Shown one piece after another: positions 11,401 through 25,139 of a stretch of DNA of 64,000 nucleotides; position 1 is the stretch's first letter, and each line of letters begins with the position of its first letter. Both the position numbers and the translations under genes were made by a program. The notes under the pieces were generated by a model that was not told where the DNA came from, ran no database searches, and saw only the letters and a list, made by a program, of their open reading frames with translations. The DNA is from Hyaloperonospora brassicae (lineage: Eukaryota > Oomycota > Peronosporomycetes > Peronosporales > Peronosporaceae), in NCBI GenBank assembly GCA_947650285.1, contig CANTFL010000155.1:62001-126000 (forward strand). Direction: 5' to 3'.

Positions 11401-14400
11401 GTGCCGCAGAGTGTAATGAATTAGCTCACCCCAGTTCATGTAGTGAAAGACATCCATATGGTTTATCAGCACCATGAAAGGAATATTCACCAAAGGCGAC
11501 GCACTACAACAGCAAAGTTACTAGCAAATCAGGCAATGAATTAAAGAAAGAGTATACAGGTTGACATGAGGAGTTCCAATGGACGAGGCTCACACGGTGT
11601 AACTCGTAGAACTGGTAGGGAGATCTGTAAGTCTCGGGACCACTACCTTTTGCGATGTACTAGTTATGGAGTATCATGCCTGTATTTTAGGAGAAACAAG
11701 TCATTTTCTGCCCAATCGGCGAAGCTCGCGTCCTGATCTACAACTCTACGTTCGGAGATAGAACTTCCGGTGAAACGGACATTGCAAGACATAGGGACAC
11801 TAAATTAATAGAATACATCAAAGTCAAAATTTGAAAAAGTGCAAGCAGTTCCGTGGTCTAATCTTGCCAAATACTTCAACATTCATTTAAAACCGTGAAA
11901 CATAGCGTATGGTATATTTGAAAGCCAACGATAGTTGTAAAAAGTAATATTGCCACATTGGGATGCGTAAACGACTTTCCACTCGACTAGGGGTTTGATT
12001 TTGTGACACTTCATATAGATTCAGCTAATCAGAGAATGTATGCACAAAGTGTCTTTCAGTATGTAAGGAGTGAGATGAACGACATAAAGATTCACGTAGC
12101 TCCAAGAACTGAGTATAAACCGACCTAAATAGTCAGTTAGCTTGTTGGATAGAAGACTACAAAATTACTGCACCAATTGCTTGACAGTAAGACGCCTTCG
12201 TAAGATTTGCCCTTTTTTTACTCAAAGCCTTATCAAATGGTTTATTCGATCCGACCAAACGGCGACACACCCTACTTGAGATCATCAATGTGAAGATTAA
12301 TGTATATCATAAAATGCTAGTACTTATCGACCTGGTTGGCTAAATCGTACCAGCCTTACGTTGTGCGTACGTCGTACACCATGTTGTACCTCATTTTAAA
12401 TAAAACCGCGATAGCCCGCGACTAAAATAATCAAAGGAATTACGACGTTGGTAATACAAGTTCACTGCGGATTCCGGTCACCCTGGATGAACTGTCAAAC
12501 GGTAATCAAGTGCACACGACGTGCCTTCATTTCATATTATGGCAAATACTACTCACAACGCCATCCAACCCCCAATTTGTAGATTTTTGTCCTCAGTGAA
12601 GATTCATCAACGAGAAGATTGAAGATGGCTTTTACAAATCCGTCGCTTGACAACACGAACCGTTCCTGTACAGCTTTCAAATGAATTTATTTTTCATTTG
12701 TCATACGTGTATGATGCATTTGGCACTGCGATTGGATTTATTCCCTCTGGTATGTATCGATTTGATGTCCTTCGTAGCATCGAGGTCCGCAAATTACCAT
12801 GATTTGTCGCCGTATTTAATTTAATTTGCTTCAGGCAAGAAACTGGCCCTATGATCGTAAGAAGTATTCGTGATCAATCCGCGACACCTGTTGCTAGAAA
12901 CAAATAATCAGTTTTGTGGGGGGAAATAAGCTGTATCCAGTCAAAGAGCAATATACGATGTCACTTTTAGACTTGTTTTATCGGAAAGAAGAGGTGCACG
13001 ATTGTATACCGTTTGTTTAAACAATGGTTTTCTAAACGAAAATAAATTTGTACACCCACTGCAATGGAATTTCTTCACTAAACAGCATTGTATGCATCAA
13101 GTATCTTGCGGTGTTTATCGTAATCTTTTTCTAAATACTGGTTATGTTGATGGTGATATGTAAGATGTCCGAAGCGCACATATGCCCTCACACGACCGCG
13201 AAGTAATTTAACATTGCAACGACCGCTCAACAGCCCATCAATTGCGCAACAAGCTCTGTGTTTCTTCCACTTTTACACAAGCGTTCGTACGCCGCATAGC
13301 CCATGCCAAAATTGACCGTCTTCGCTATGTGCGACATTTCCGAGAATCTGGACATCCTTTTAAGCAGCACCGTTTACGTCAACAGCCACAGTGATACAAG
13401 ATTAATTCACTGTCGTTCTTGCACGCAGGGTCCATGTTGGCACCACCAGAAGATCATGCCGTTTTGTTCAGACATTAATCTCTGCTATCATACACGAATT
13501 TCAGTATTAGTTACATTGATGTGCATTATTCTACAAAATAGGTTCGCCAAGATCGGCGTTACCTGTCTCAAGCTATTGAAGAATTCCGAACATTATCCCC
13601 TGCTACTTCATTGAACCCGTACCACTTTCATAATCTGTATGGTAAAATCATATGCAGTGAGGAAATTCACATTGTGTTTAGCCTATACAGCGCTTTTTCG
13701 AGGCATTAAATTGTGGTAAATGATAATCAGGTGCCATAATAGAAATTACTGCAGTGTCTTCATAAGTACGTAAGGATCCTAGTTGAGTTGAGTAAAATCA
13801 GAAAATATTTATCAACGACAATTTGACACGGCTGTAATGGATTATGTAGATATGCTTTTGCTTTGGGTCAATCTACACCTACCAACTGGCAACATCGAGT
13901 GGTAAAGAGCTATATGATGGTTTATCTACTGATCATGAAACGTGACTTGTAAACGATGCGATGCATTGTGGTTAGCAATGAACGACCGGCTTTTAATTGG
14001 TTGATGTTATGTAAAGTAGGCAATATGGCTTGGAAGAAAAGGGGAGTATCATGCATCGTGGGCAATAGGCGGTATAACGATTCTCGAACGATCCAATTAA
14101 GGCCATTATTGTGGTCGTGATCGTAAATTAAAATTTAGGCCTTGATCTGTCTCCGTAGCACACACCGGTATCCCCCGAATTATCCATCCAAAATGAATAC
14201 ATTTGCGATTCGATAGTGGATAAGACCACGTTATACAGGCGTAGAACACAATGATATCCACAATCTAGTACCAAACTCAAGCATACCGACCGCGATTGTG
14301 TGACCTCGATCAAATATCCGATTTTAATCTGTACTATCCGTCGTGCACGTACTTCAAAAAACAAGAGGCCGCCCACGACGAGAAGGACGAACGCGACAGC

Positions 14401-15089
14401 TACCTTTAATACATGATGTACGGATGAACGTAGTTGCTGTAAAAGATTTGATCGATCATCGTAAGCATACTGTATTCAACTAAAACTAAGATCTTTGCCA
14501 TACTCTCGAGACAGAACTCTGTAAGTCCTGAAGTCTCAAAGCTGTCCAGTGCCACCGTATTGCACAACATTTTGCCTTCGGGTAACAAGCCAAATTCAAC
14601 AATGATTATGCAGACGATTTTTGAAATGCGACAGATAGTGATAAATATGCGTAAATGGACAAGATCGCTAGACCACTCAAGTAGTCAGCAGGCAAGATAA
14701 TAGAAAAATCCACACTTACATCGTTTTACAAAGCAATCTCAATACATTCCTGCCGACTACGATACACGATCCAACCACTCTCAAGATCAATTGCGATCGA
14801 GAAGGCGTTCGTGCGATCTTACCGATCTATACCAACCAGAATCGTCACCAACACAACTCGATTCGGTTGAAGATTGTTTCGACCGCGCTGAAAACGACAT
14901 CGACCATGATCATTCCGAAACTTTCGTAAGGCTTGTAATATGCCACGCTTCTTGCCATATGACTGGAAAGATCTTTTGCAGACTTAACACAAGGCTGCGT
15001 GCTCCTGACGTCACGTACACGTGGCGAGGAAGAGCAACCGAAAAAAGCAGCACTCGAAAGCTCTGTCTGAGAAAAAGTAGAACTGTTAT
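8409..15089. other. Long gene-poor AT-rich block
   Basis: I see no gene here. The longest open frame is 154 codons on the minus strand (9603-10067) and has no recognisable motif, signal peptide or effector signature such as RxLR. Stop codons are dense in all frames. The block probably consists of decayed repeats and non-coding sequence. Confidence 0.6.
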
Positions 15090-15787
15090 TGTAACGGGGC
15101 ACCCCCTTGCGTGAACTTAACGCAAGGGTATCGTTCACCGACAAGCGTACACGAGGCAGCCGAGGAAGCGGTAGGTAAGACAGAGGCAACACTGTCTTAG
15201 GGAAAAGTAGAACTGTTATATTAATATAATTAAGTCTTTGACCACTGTCTCTCTGTTTAACTTAACTTAATGATGCTAATCTAACTGAATGTATGACGAC
15301 GTCTACTCACCACTCATTGCGCACGTCTTGCGGCGATTGGTGGGTTGATATCGTCAAGACATCAACCAATGAGCAGACTCTTTGGTCGACCCATCAATAT
15401 CACCACTATTGGTGGTATTGTTAAAAGAATATTCAACATAATATTCTTTATTGTCATGATCTCTCAAATGACAATTTCCATGTAACGGGCTGCCCCGTTA
15501 CAATTATATAATATAGTTATGTGTCTGTATTAATTATTTTTCGTCTTAATCTAATTATATTAAAATACCGTATCCTATATGGGTCTCTTGCTCACCACCC
15601 ATTGCGCGCGTCCATGATGTCAGTACATCTACCAAAAAAGGAGCACCCAAGAATATTACCCTCGGGGGAAATATTCAAACAACATCACCTTTTCCCGAGT
15701 GATGTTGATGGAGTGTTATCGAAATAAATAATACTCAAAAGTTGATACATTTGTACCAATTTTAAGTAATGGACTCACCCCGTTACA
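15090..15787. repeat. LTR-like cluster (TGTAACGGG...CCCCGTTACA)
   Basis: The segment starts with TGTAACGGGG (15090), contains an inverted junction of the same termini, TGTAACGGG then CCCCGTTACA (15481-15502), and ends with CCCCGTTACA (15778-15787). TG...CA ends with short inverted termini are typical of LTR retrotransposons. Two diverged copies of a CTCACCAC(T/C)CATTGCGC motif (15306 and 15591) suggest two related LTR-like pieces of about 300-400 bp side by side. A hairpin of CCTTGCGT and ACGCAAGG follows the first terminus. No gag or pol gene is attached, so these are probably solo or nested LTR remnants. The element family is not identified. Confidence 0.5.
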
Positions 15788-18700
15788 TTCATAGTATATT
15801 TAGATTGATCATGCCGTCCGTGCGGCAGTGTATTATTGGATATAACAGTAGAAGGAGATGGCTTAAATATACCAAGCAGCTTGGTATGCGACTGCACATG
15901 TCGACGTGTGGCGAGCAAACTGACAGAATGTCATATTATAGATGTTACATTAATGAATCCTTGAACGGACAATCAAAATCATATTTTTGTTATTTACATA
16001 CATTGGAATGTGGTAGTGATATTACTAGAGAAAAAGAAGCGTCAGTCTTTCTTTGACAGTGCATTTGTGACGAGCACAAGATAGGACCCGAATCATGAAT
16101 TTTCCCCGATGATGAAGTCTTTTTTTCGATCTGAAGCTGAAGAGAACCGATATAAGAAATCGATGTCAGCATATATGACATGGTGAACGGACGTAGAACA
16201 TGGATTATCCTCGCCATTAAAATCATTTGGCGACTTGTTACGATGTGCAAAGTGATAAATAACGTTGACAAACAAAACCGTTAAAATGCGACGACAGGCG
16301 AACATAGCGGTAACTCGCATTGTCGAATAGGATTGCACTTGATGTTTACAATCAGTCGATCAAACTTTTATTGACTGATAGGTTGGATAAAGCGAAAAGT
16401 ATTATTAAGGACAATGGCTTACAATGAAGTTGTACTACAAATTGTAGCATGACTGATTGAAAGATGATCAGTGAAAATGATGTAGACGTAATTATGGTGA
16501 TTACCTGTTTTACATCGCTGTATCAATGAAAACTTGCGATATCAAGGCTGTCATTATGGCACGGTCATTTAGCGGGATATAGCTATCATTTTAATTATTA
16601 TATAAACAAATTGAAAAGGGTGGGAGATATGACAAAATACAGGCAGATTATCTTGCATATATTTCTCTGAAATGAAGTTGGATCGATAAACGTGATATGA
16701 AAATCAGTTCTACCAATCCTGCGATAATTTCTACACCATCGTTTACGCAATACATGATTAGCAAAGAAACTTGAGCTCGTTGATTAATTTTGATGATAGC
16801 CGTATGTTGGTGGCATGATCGAAGCGTCCAATGAAAGATACGAAGTGATTTGGATGCAATTATTGCCATACATCTGCTACTTTTAGGTAATTTGATGAAA
16901 CGCGAATTGATGACTAACAAATAAACAAAAGGCTATATTATTTGGCGGATGGTTGACACAGATAAGCATGATCAGATGGTCAATCGGTTGATGGCGCTAT
17001 GCAGAAACTTAATTATGATACGCGATCTCGTGACTAGTGATACAAGCCAGCACTTATTAAGACCCAAAACTTATATATTACATGACATATTTTGCAAAAC
17101 GATTCAATTGAATAAAGCAAAACACGACTGTTATGATCTGTGACAGACAAGAGACAATAATAAATACTTTGTTTGATATTGATTAAATTTCTATCTGATA
17201 GTACAAGCATAACACGGTTCTAATCAGAAAGTATACACCTTTCCTGCGACCTCCCTATGCCATAATATTTTATGTCTTTCGGTTTTTTAAGCTTTCTATT
17301 TTACCACAAAAGTTAGGCTGCGTGGAAGCACAACAGCTAATATGTTTGACGCAAAGGTATAAAAGCAATCGATCGATGAATCGTAAATCGACTTAAACGG
17401 TGAAAAATATATAAGCATCTACTTACTAGACCAAGTAAAAACAAGTTGATATGAGGCAAAGTAAGCGGCGATCCATACAAATCTTATATCGAATCACGCA
17501 ATCTTTGGTTAAGTAACATCGTTTACGCTAAGAGATCTAGAGGAAACTTTATAATTTTGTTCGTATCGTATGTCGCGACGCGTGAGTCTTATTGATATCC
17601 GTTTAGCGAACAAAACCTCATCTTTTTCATGATGAAGATTTACGCCAGCCGAAGGCTGGTTATACAGTTCAGCAAAACATTCTTAAGCCATTATCATCAT
17701 AAAAACACAATTGAATTGGCTGGTATCCGATTAGCGTGCAAGATTACGAAGCTGCTATCAGCATTATGATGGTAACATTGTTGCACAATTCTTGCCGGAG
17801 GAATGTCGAACCTTTATAAAACGTACAAGGGATGTGACTTGCGTATACATTACACATAAAACGTCCGTGTCGTGCTACTGATTATTGCGTTGGCAGCAAT
17901 ACATGATTCTGATGGAGCACGAGATCTTCTGCTTGATGCAAAGAACTGATAATATCTGATTATACTTTTCACTTCATGCTTTAGGTTCATGTAAGTAGGC
18001 GCTGTCTCTATCGAACCGTACCATCTTTATCAATTGGTGGAGTTTTATAGATGTAGTACCAGCATGCGAAAACGGACGCAGTAGTAGAGCGTTCGTTTTC
18101 GTGGGTTCATTCTCTTTCTCGAATTTTGCTGTCACTTTTTCAGGGTTTATAGGGTGATAGCATTAAAACGTCTCACGAGGTTAGTAAAATTATGAGGTAT
18201 AAAGATGACCATATATATTTAATACAATAGTCTTTTGCGACGGATATCGTGATCTATGGCAAAAGTAAGCTTTTGATCATTATTTAAGAAACACAGTGCT
18301 TGCTTAGCATGCAGGGTGCCAGCATTGCCGAATTACTAGATGATTGAAATAAGATACTTACTTAGGCATAGTAGAAGCAAAAATAAAACGCGAATACTTC
18401 CTCCAGTAGATGTGCTAAATGGGGCGGCACGTGTAAATCTATATACCTCATATGTAATATTTCTAGTGGTGTGGGTCACATCGACATCTTCTGGTCTTAT
18501 AATTAAAACATTGTGCTACAACGACTCGTTTTTTACTTGTCGATTGTACTACGTTATACTATTCTTTGCACATAGACACCCGAAGTCCCACTCAAATTCA
18601 TCTGCCGGCATTTCGCCGACAAATTCATTGACTGCGATCTTGGATAAAGAATAGATCTTGTTTAAGCACGCAATACGGTCCGCTCCAATTTATGGCCAGC

Positions 18701-21128
18701 TTCACATAATAGAAAACATCAAGGCAGTGTGTCGAATCATTTCGAAAATGTTTTGTTAGCTTTCCTGGTTTACATGCTTGTATACTCGGTTTTTTGTTTC
18801 GAACACGCACTGTTTGCGCATATGTGATGCTATAAAATAACTTGAGTGTTCGCATCCTACCCTATGGACCCACACAATGTTTTGTGTATCATTTACCACG
18901 CGAATATGTACAGAGGTGTTAGATTTGTTCAAATCGTCAAATAACGGATTACCCTCAATTTAGCTATTCGTCTTTTGTTATCCCACTCAAAAACACGTAG
19001 TCGGTTTTTACAAATGTAGCAATTTATTAATGATGGGGAATTACTTATACTTCACATATGGTATCTAAGAATAATTTGCGTTGGTTAATTAGTTTGACGA
19101 AGCATGTAATCACATACACACAGCATCGCAAGACTAGGAGACAAAAGCTGCACCAATCAAATAATGATATATAGGGAGTACGACTTACGCACAACATCCG
19201 ATTCGAAAACAAACTTTTATAGAATTTTGATATCTCTAGTCCACTTCTATCCTGCTCATTTCCAGTATCATATCATAGGACTAAAACATTTCTTTTTGTT
19301 CTGTAAACCGTTATTGGATATATATATAACAAGCTTTCCTGCGTTTTGTAGAAACGAACGCAGCGTTGATGATTTGATATACACATCATCTTTTATTTCA
19401 CCTTATCCAATATTACGGTTTAACACAACTTATATATATATGTTGCTTTGTATATTTCATGTCGTTTACTACTACTGAACGATGAGACAACGTAGCATCA
19501 TTACAGGGGGTCTTTAATAGGTTAGAACGCACACACAAAGTGTATGGACTGATAAATTTGCTTAATGCTGACAAAGGTTGATAAATGTTAACGAAGGAGA
19601 TGCATCTGGGTAGTGGTGTCAAGTACTTCATGCCGCCAACACGTTCGCCAACTTATGACAACGTCGTCTGTCGTTGGATTCAAAACCGATACTATTGTAA
19701 TATAAGCCACAGCTTTAGCGTAAGAATTTAGGGGGATGCCTTCGTCTTCATTTTGTGAAGTGCATCACATAATGAAATTTATCATGTTATATTCTTTACA
19801 TTGACAACAACTTGCGAAAATAAGTGTGACTTATATATCTAGTAGCATAGTTGTATGTTTCCCGATAAATTGGTACTTGCCTGTCATCGCATTAGCTCTA
19901 AACGCAAAAATGAAGGATTTTATTGGGTCTGGTTGTATATGTAGATGTTCCTCGTGGTCATCGAAGTTGCGCGTCATGTTTATCCTGTTCCAGCTAAATG
20001 AGCAATACTTGTGAAACAATAAGTTAAATAATCTAATGGGCAACTTCATTTATTGCTACAATATCGGTATCCATCGTTACAAGCAAAATAAATTTTGATC
20101 AATGTGATCCTGAGCAAGCGTACAAAGCTACTGTTTTACTGCTTCCATTGTGCTTTTCTATATTTTACTCTTCGTGCTTTCTATTACGTATACAACTTTT
20201 AATGCAGTTCCATCTCTTTTGTGTAGACGATTCTGAATCGATTTTATAAATTTTTGAAGAAATTTATCTTTTTGTGGCGCTTTATAACGGCTTTATTTTT
20301 TCCTATTTCCCTTCCTCTGTGTTTTGCCTATAATCACGAGATACCAGTACGTTCTTCATATATCTGGTAGAAGTGTGATGCAATATCTATTACTTCCATG
20401 CTAGTGTTGTATAAATGCAACATATCGTATGCGATTGTATGTAACGTCAAATACAAATAGTGAAAAAAACGTGATCACTTCAACGAACATGTGGATGAGA
20501 CTTGAATGTTCAGGCTTCTTTGTCTGTGTATTATTTGCGTACCTTATACTAAAAGCTTCTTTTTCTGTAAATAATGCACATAAGTTACTAGACCTAAACT
20601 TGCTTATCATATTATCTGGCACCGGACTATGCTAGGCGATCATTTACCCGTCAACAAGGCATTCTATACTCCTCTCTCGTGTGCTCAAATACAATCGACT
20701 GATATGACAATAATTTGGGCAACTGAGTGGTATATTAATTTGGCACAACAAGGCGGTACTTAACCAATTTTGACAGTGTCCGGAGCGAGACATGCAAAGA
20801 ACCCCACAAGTATGTTCGAACAAACTTTCTACATGGAAAGCAGCAGAAAGTTTGCAGATAAGATAATTCTATCATGACCCATTATTACAACGTGCCTGAT
20901 TGCTGATCAAAAAGTAAAAGCTAGATGACCAGCGTAGTACTTGCACTGAATTTCATCAAGCAACAGACACGCTTCGAAAATGGTTTCCGAAAGCAATTCG
21001 GTGCTCGGTGTGATACTATATCTTTACAAATCGTATGTTGATTGAAGTGGCCGGATCGATGATTGCTAATGTTCAACCTTTAAAGACCATATTTCGGATT
21101 TGGGGCCATATTACGCTCAATCGCCGAA
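15788..21128. other. Gene-poor AT-rich block
   Basis: No gene is recognised. All open frames are short (about 100 codons or less), AT-rich and without motifs. Two related sequence blocks lie at the right edge, next to the dynamin remnant, and are described under findings. Confidence 0.6.
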
Positions 21129-23357
21129 TTAATTATTGCTAACTTTCAACCTATTTCTGCCCCATTTCCGATTTAGGGTACCACTTTTATTGGCATATCT
21201 TTGCATGTCAGCACCACTTCTGTCACCATAACACTCTATCGCCTTCTTTGCGTTCGCCAGACAGGCAAATTCCTCCTTGAGCTGATGACGTTCCGCCACT
21301 TTGAGCTCTGGATCTTGCGTCAGTCTGGCCAGTGTCGCGTCCGTCAACTCGTTGAGCTCCTGTGCCATTTCGCCCACGAACTTCTTCAAATCAAGTCATT
21401 CAGACGCATTGGAACCTTGTCTGCAAAGCACGCGGCCGCCACCTTGATGTACGCTTCCAAAGCCGCATGCATATCGAGCGCTTCCAGATCTTTCATAGAC
21501 GCTGACGCTGCTTCCACAGCCTTCATGACCACAGCGAGATTCACTTTTCCATCCGCATCCGTTTGAACGGATGTGCTCACTTGTTCTTGAAGAGCCTTCG
21601 GGTGTTCTTGGTCCTATTCGGCATACAAGCGCTTGTTTTGCGTGTACGGCCGACCTTCCCCTTCAGCACCATCCTCATCTCCATACTCGCATTCGCAGCC
21701 ACTCGGTCTATCACATTGGACGCAGTACTTCTGAGAAACTGCACAACTCGAGATTTTCCCCAACCTCCTCAGAGACGAAGTCCGACACCAACTTTGTCTG
21801 CAACCGATACGCACTCACCAGTGTATCCGTCGGTTGTCCCCACTTGTCAACGGTCGTGCGAAACAAGCTGCAAAAGGCTTGGTACGACGTAAAAATCGGG
21901 AGCTCATCGCCGCGGTTTTCACGGATAAACTTTTTCAGCATTGCCCGTTCGTCGAAGCGCCAATGGTCCTTGCTCTTCCACTGCTGGTCATACTCCTCGC
22001 AGCAAATGTCCGTTCCATTGATCCCTTTCACTCTCCCACTGCGATACTGGCCGTCGATCTCAATTTGCACGGCACCCCCAACTGCCACTTGTTCGTGGTC
22101 TTTCTTCGCATCGGCGTCGCCAAACACACAGTCTTTCGACTTGTTGATAGCCACTTGAAAATTGGCTTCTTTTATACGCAGAACGGCTCTTAGACGGACA
22201 TCCATATCAGCCGGAGTCGAAAACTGGTCCGAAGCTATTGGTGTCGAAGAAGACGGCAGTGCTTCGTAACGTCCGCTCATTGCTGCTTCAATCAACCGCA
22301 AGTACGAATCAACCCACTTGCCAAACTGCTGAAGTTGCGCCACGGGTGTTTCCAATGGCGTGCCTAGTTTCGCCAATGACTTTTGCGTCTCCGTCATGCG
22401 CGAACTGATCTCCTCCACCACCTTTGGTAGCGACCGACGGATATTATCTTGCAGAATTGACATCAACCGTTCACTTAGTCGTGGCACTCCCCACAAGTGC
22501 GTCGGCAGTCGGCGCCAATACTCGTGCTCGCCGAAAAACACCTTTTCGACTGCCAGCCCTCTTTCAATGCTCATGCGCTTGGACAGATCCCGTTGGCTTC
22601 GGCGCTTCACGGCGTGGTAGCCCAAGTGCATTTTCTTCTCGCGGTTCAGAAGTAACTCGTGCACTGCAAGCTCTGCACCAGCGTCAACCAAATCCACTTT
22701 GGTCACTACGGCAATGGTTCGCGTTCCATTTGGGCCGGCCTCTTGAGCCGCTTGCAATATCTCAGAATTGTTCATGTCGACATTAGCTGGCACAACAGCA
22801 ATGATGACCGTTTGCTCTTGCTGCATGTAACGGTTGATCATTTGCCGAACCTTTGCAATGATGCTATGGTCTTCGTGATCGCCCACAGTGCGCACAAATC
22901 CCGGCAAGTCGGTGAGAGTGAGATTTGGCATGTCGAAGCCACTCATTTCAATCACAGTTTGATCGTCACTAATGTATTGGCCTTCGTCGATCAGTTTCTG
23001 CGTGAGCTTCGTGATGGCACACGGGACGTCGTCTAGATGAGTGAGCTTTTCACCCTCTTCCCCGGTATCCGTCTCACCCTCCTCATCAGTACCACCATTC
23101 GAGCGAAACCGAACGAGGCGCACCGTTTCGCTGAATGTGCTGGCACGAGAGAGGACGAGTTGAGTAGGACACCTCGTCGTGAGTTGATCACTGGATGGAA
23201 CCGAGACGCCTGAAAGCGCCGACAGGAGGGACGATATACCACTAGAAGTATCTCCCATCACCACAATTTGTGGGAGCTCAATGTATTGGCCAAGACCAAT
23301 ATCACGGAGCTTGTCGATCAGCTTTCGCTCTTCTTGAGCTTCCACTTGAGCGATCAA
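21129..23357 (-). pseudogene. Decayed dynamin/Mx-like GTPase
   Basis: The main frame (23357 down to 21711) reads as a dynamin-superfamily GTPase: G1-like GDTSSGISS, the G2 region TTRCPTQLVLSR, G3 DLPG (about 22899-22910) and G4 TKVD (about 22692-22703), followed by stalk sequence. Such proteins remodel membranes using GTP. The copy is broken. No ATG precedes the G1 motif in frame, and a TAA closes the frame just upstream. The G1 lysine is replaced by isoleucine (ATA at 23235-23237). Near 21711 the frame ends early and homologous sequence continues in other frames through a GRPYTQNKRLYAE block, an in-frame TAG at 21614-21616, a further frame (21580-21386) and a last shift of two extra bases near 21390. 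The C-terminal effector-like helices finish at 21129. Introns cannot explain the internal TAG or the lost start. The frame lesions are direct observation; loss of function is inference. Confidence 0.8.
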
Positions 23358-24979
23358 ACTGCTTTAAAAACCCTTGGTCATATTGGCGAAGCTGGTACAG
23401 GAGGTGGCGCTGAAGTGTGGTGGAAAGGCGAAGTGCAAATGTGAGAGCGAGCATCGCAACAAGTGGGGCACAGTTGATACATCGAACTGTTGGTTGGCTC
23501 ACTCAATCAATCGGTCCATCCGACCACGTTCTTGTTGAAGTTCCCAGTTTGATGGATTTGACTGGATCCAAAGCGACTCGATCACGTTGATTTTAGGATT
23601 CGTCCACAGTTTGCTTCATTAGTGTATCTTTTTTTATTTTCGTGATATCTGGTGCTTATATTCTTATTTTACCGTACCAAAATCTCAAAACAACATCGAA
23701 ATGTAGCAAGTATGTACCCTGCCATTTTCACTATGCATCGAATTCGTCGGTCACTGGCACCTTATGAAGGTTCGAGGTGAATGTGGCGTAACGAACTGGC
23801 TGCGCGGTACAACGGTGCTTTTGCTGCACACACGACAAAGGCGGTGTAAACAATGGGTCTACGACAAAAAGCAAACGGCTTATGTTGCAGCAGGGTTTGA
23901 CACAAATAAAGATCGAATTTGATCACGGGCTTTTCCACGGGATATGGCAACCTCCTTTTTTGGGCACAGCTTCGAGCACGACCCAATCCGGAATAGCGCA
24001 AAGCAAAAGCCAGAAAACGGTCTCGTTAGTAACGCCACTTAGTGAGGCAATGAGACGCTTGTCCCCCATCTTTGACAACTGCCATCTCCCGAGATGCCAT
24101 CAAGAAGACACCAGCCACACTTTATACGCTTCATCCCATTGTACACTTCGTCCGAACTTTGATCCTTGCAGTCGTGCTCCGACACAAACGAGGTTGCCAA
24201 TGGTCATTCCACACAGAAAGGCGTAAACGCGCCGTCGTTGAGACGCCGTCGTCACTGAAAGAAGTGTCGACACCCGTCTGGGTTATGCCTAGTTCTGTCT
24301 CGTGTCATGGCATCGACAGGACGCAGGCCAACGGCCGAACCGACGCGCTAACGTGGCTGATGGTGCCGAGCGTGTGTGGACTGCGTCGGGCCAGCGAGCC
24401 GACCGATGAAAGTAAAAGCGCGTTGCCGTCAAACAGTAGTTGATGCTTCAACGCCCGCCGCTGGACAGATCGATAATCCATCTGTCTGCGTGCGAGTAAA
24501 GTGGACTGCTGAGGAGCGTATGTAATGCAGTGCGGTGCCCTTTCTTGCACAGAAGAGCAGACCGACACACCACTGTCGACCACATCGCGACAATCTTTGC
24601 GGCACAACGTGACACGGCCGTATCGTCGAACAACAGCACAACGGCAGTCGTCGACCAACAGCACGTGGCACTACTACTGCGCCAGATGCGTTTTGTTCGT
24701 GCGTTCTCATCCGTGATCATGCGGCGGCCAAGCAGTTGGTCCCTGTCGCACATCATACCCCGTCGAATCCGTTCACAGCCGTCCACCACCACCAGCACTG
24801 TCCCCCCCCCTCTGACTTGGACCACCGCCCCCCAACTCGCATCGCCGTCGTCTCCCCTGCTTCATCGCATGCACTGTCAGAGCTAATGCCTCGCTCTGCC
24901 TCACGCCGCCCCGCTGCTCAAACCCTTTCACACCGCCACACGCTTCACCTCGACACGCCACCAAACAAACCGCTACTCA

Positions 24980-25025
<46 letters not shown>

Positions 25026-25139
25026 TCCGTCCCATTTAGTCCATCGCTCGACCGTCGCGGCATTTCCGCTTTTCCGCTGTGGCCAACAGACGTCGCCCGT
25101 CACGTGCAGTCCGTCCGTTGAACCGAACGCGCACTCTCA
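23358..25139. other. Intergenic region and 5' flank of the CDF gene
   Basis: Divergent intergenic sequence of about 1.8 kb. Overlapping short frames on both strands show no known motif. The right end becomes pyrimidine-rich and probably contains the promoter and 5' leader of the zinc transporter. Confidence 0.5.
24984..25022 (+). repeat. (TC)n microsatellite in the CDF leader
   Basis: An uninterrupted TC dinucleotide run of about 19 repeats lies some 120 bp upstream of the ATG at 25140. Pyrimidine tracts are common near oomycete promoters; a regulatory role here is speculation. Confidence 0.9.
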
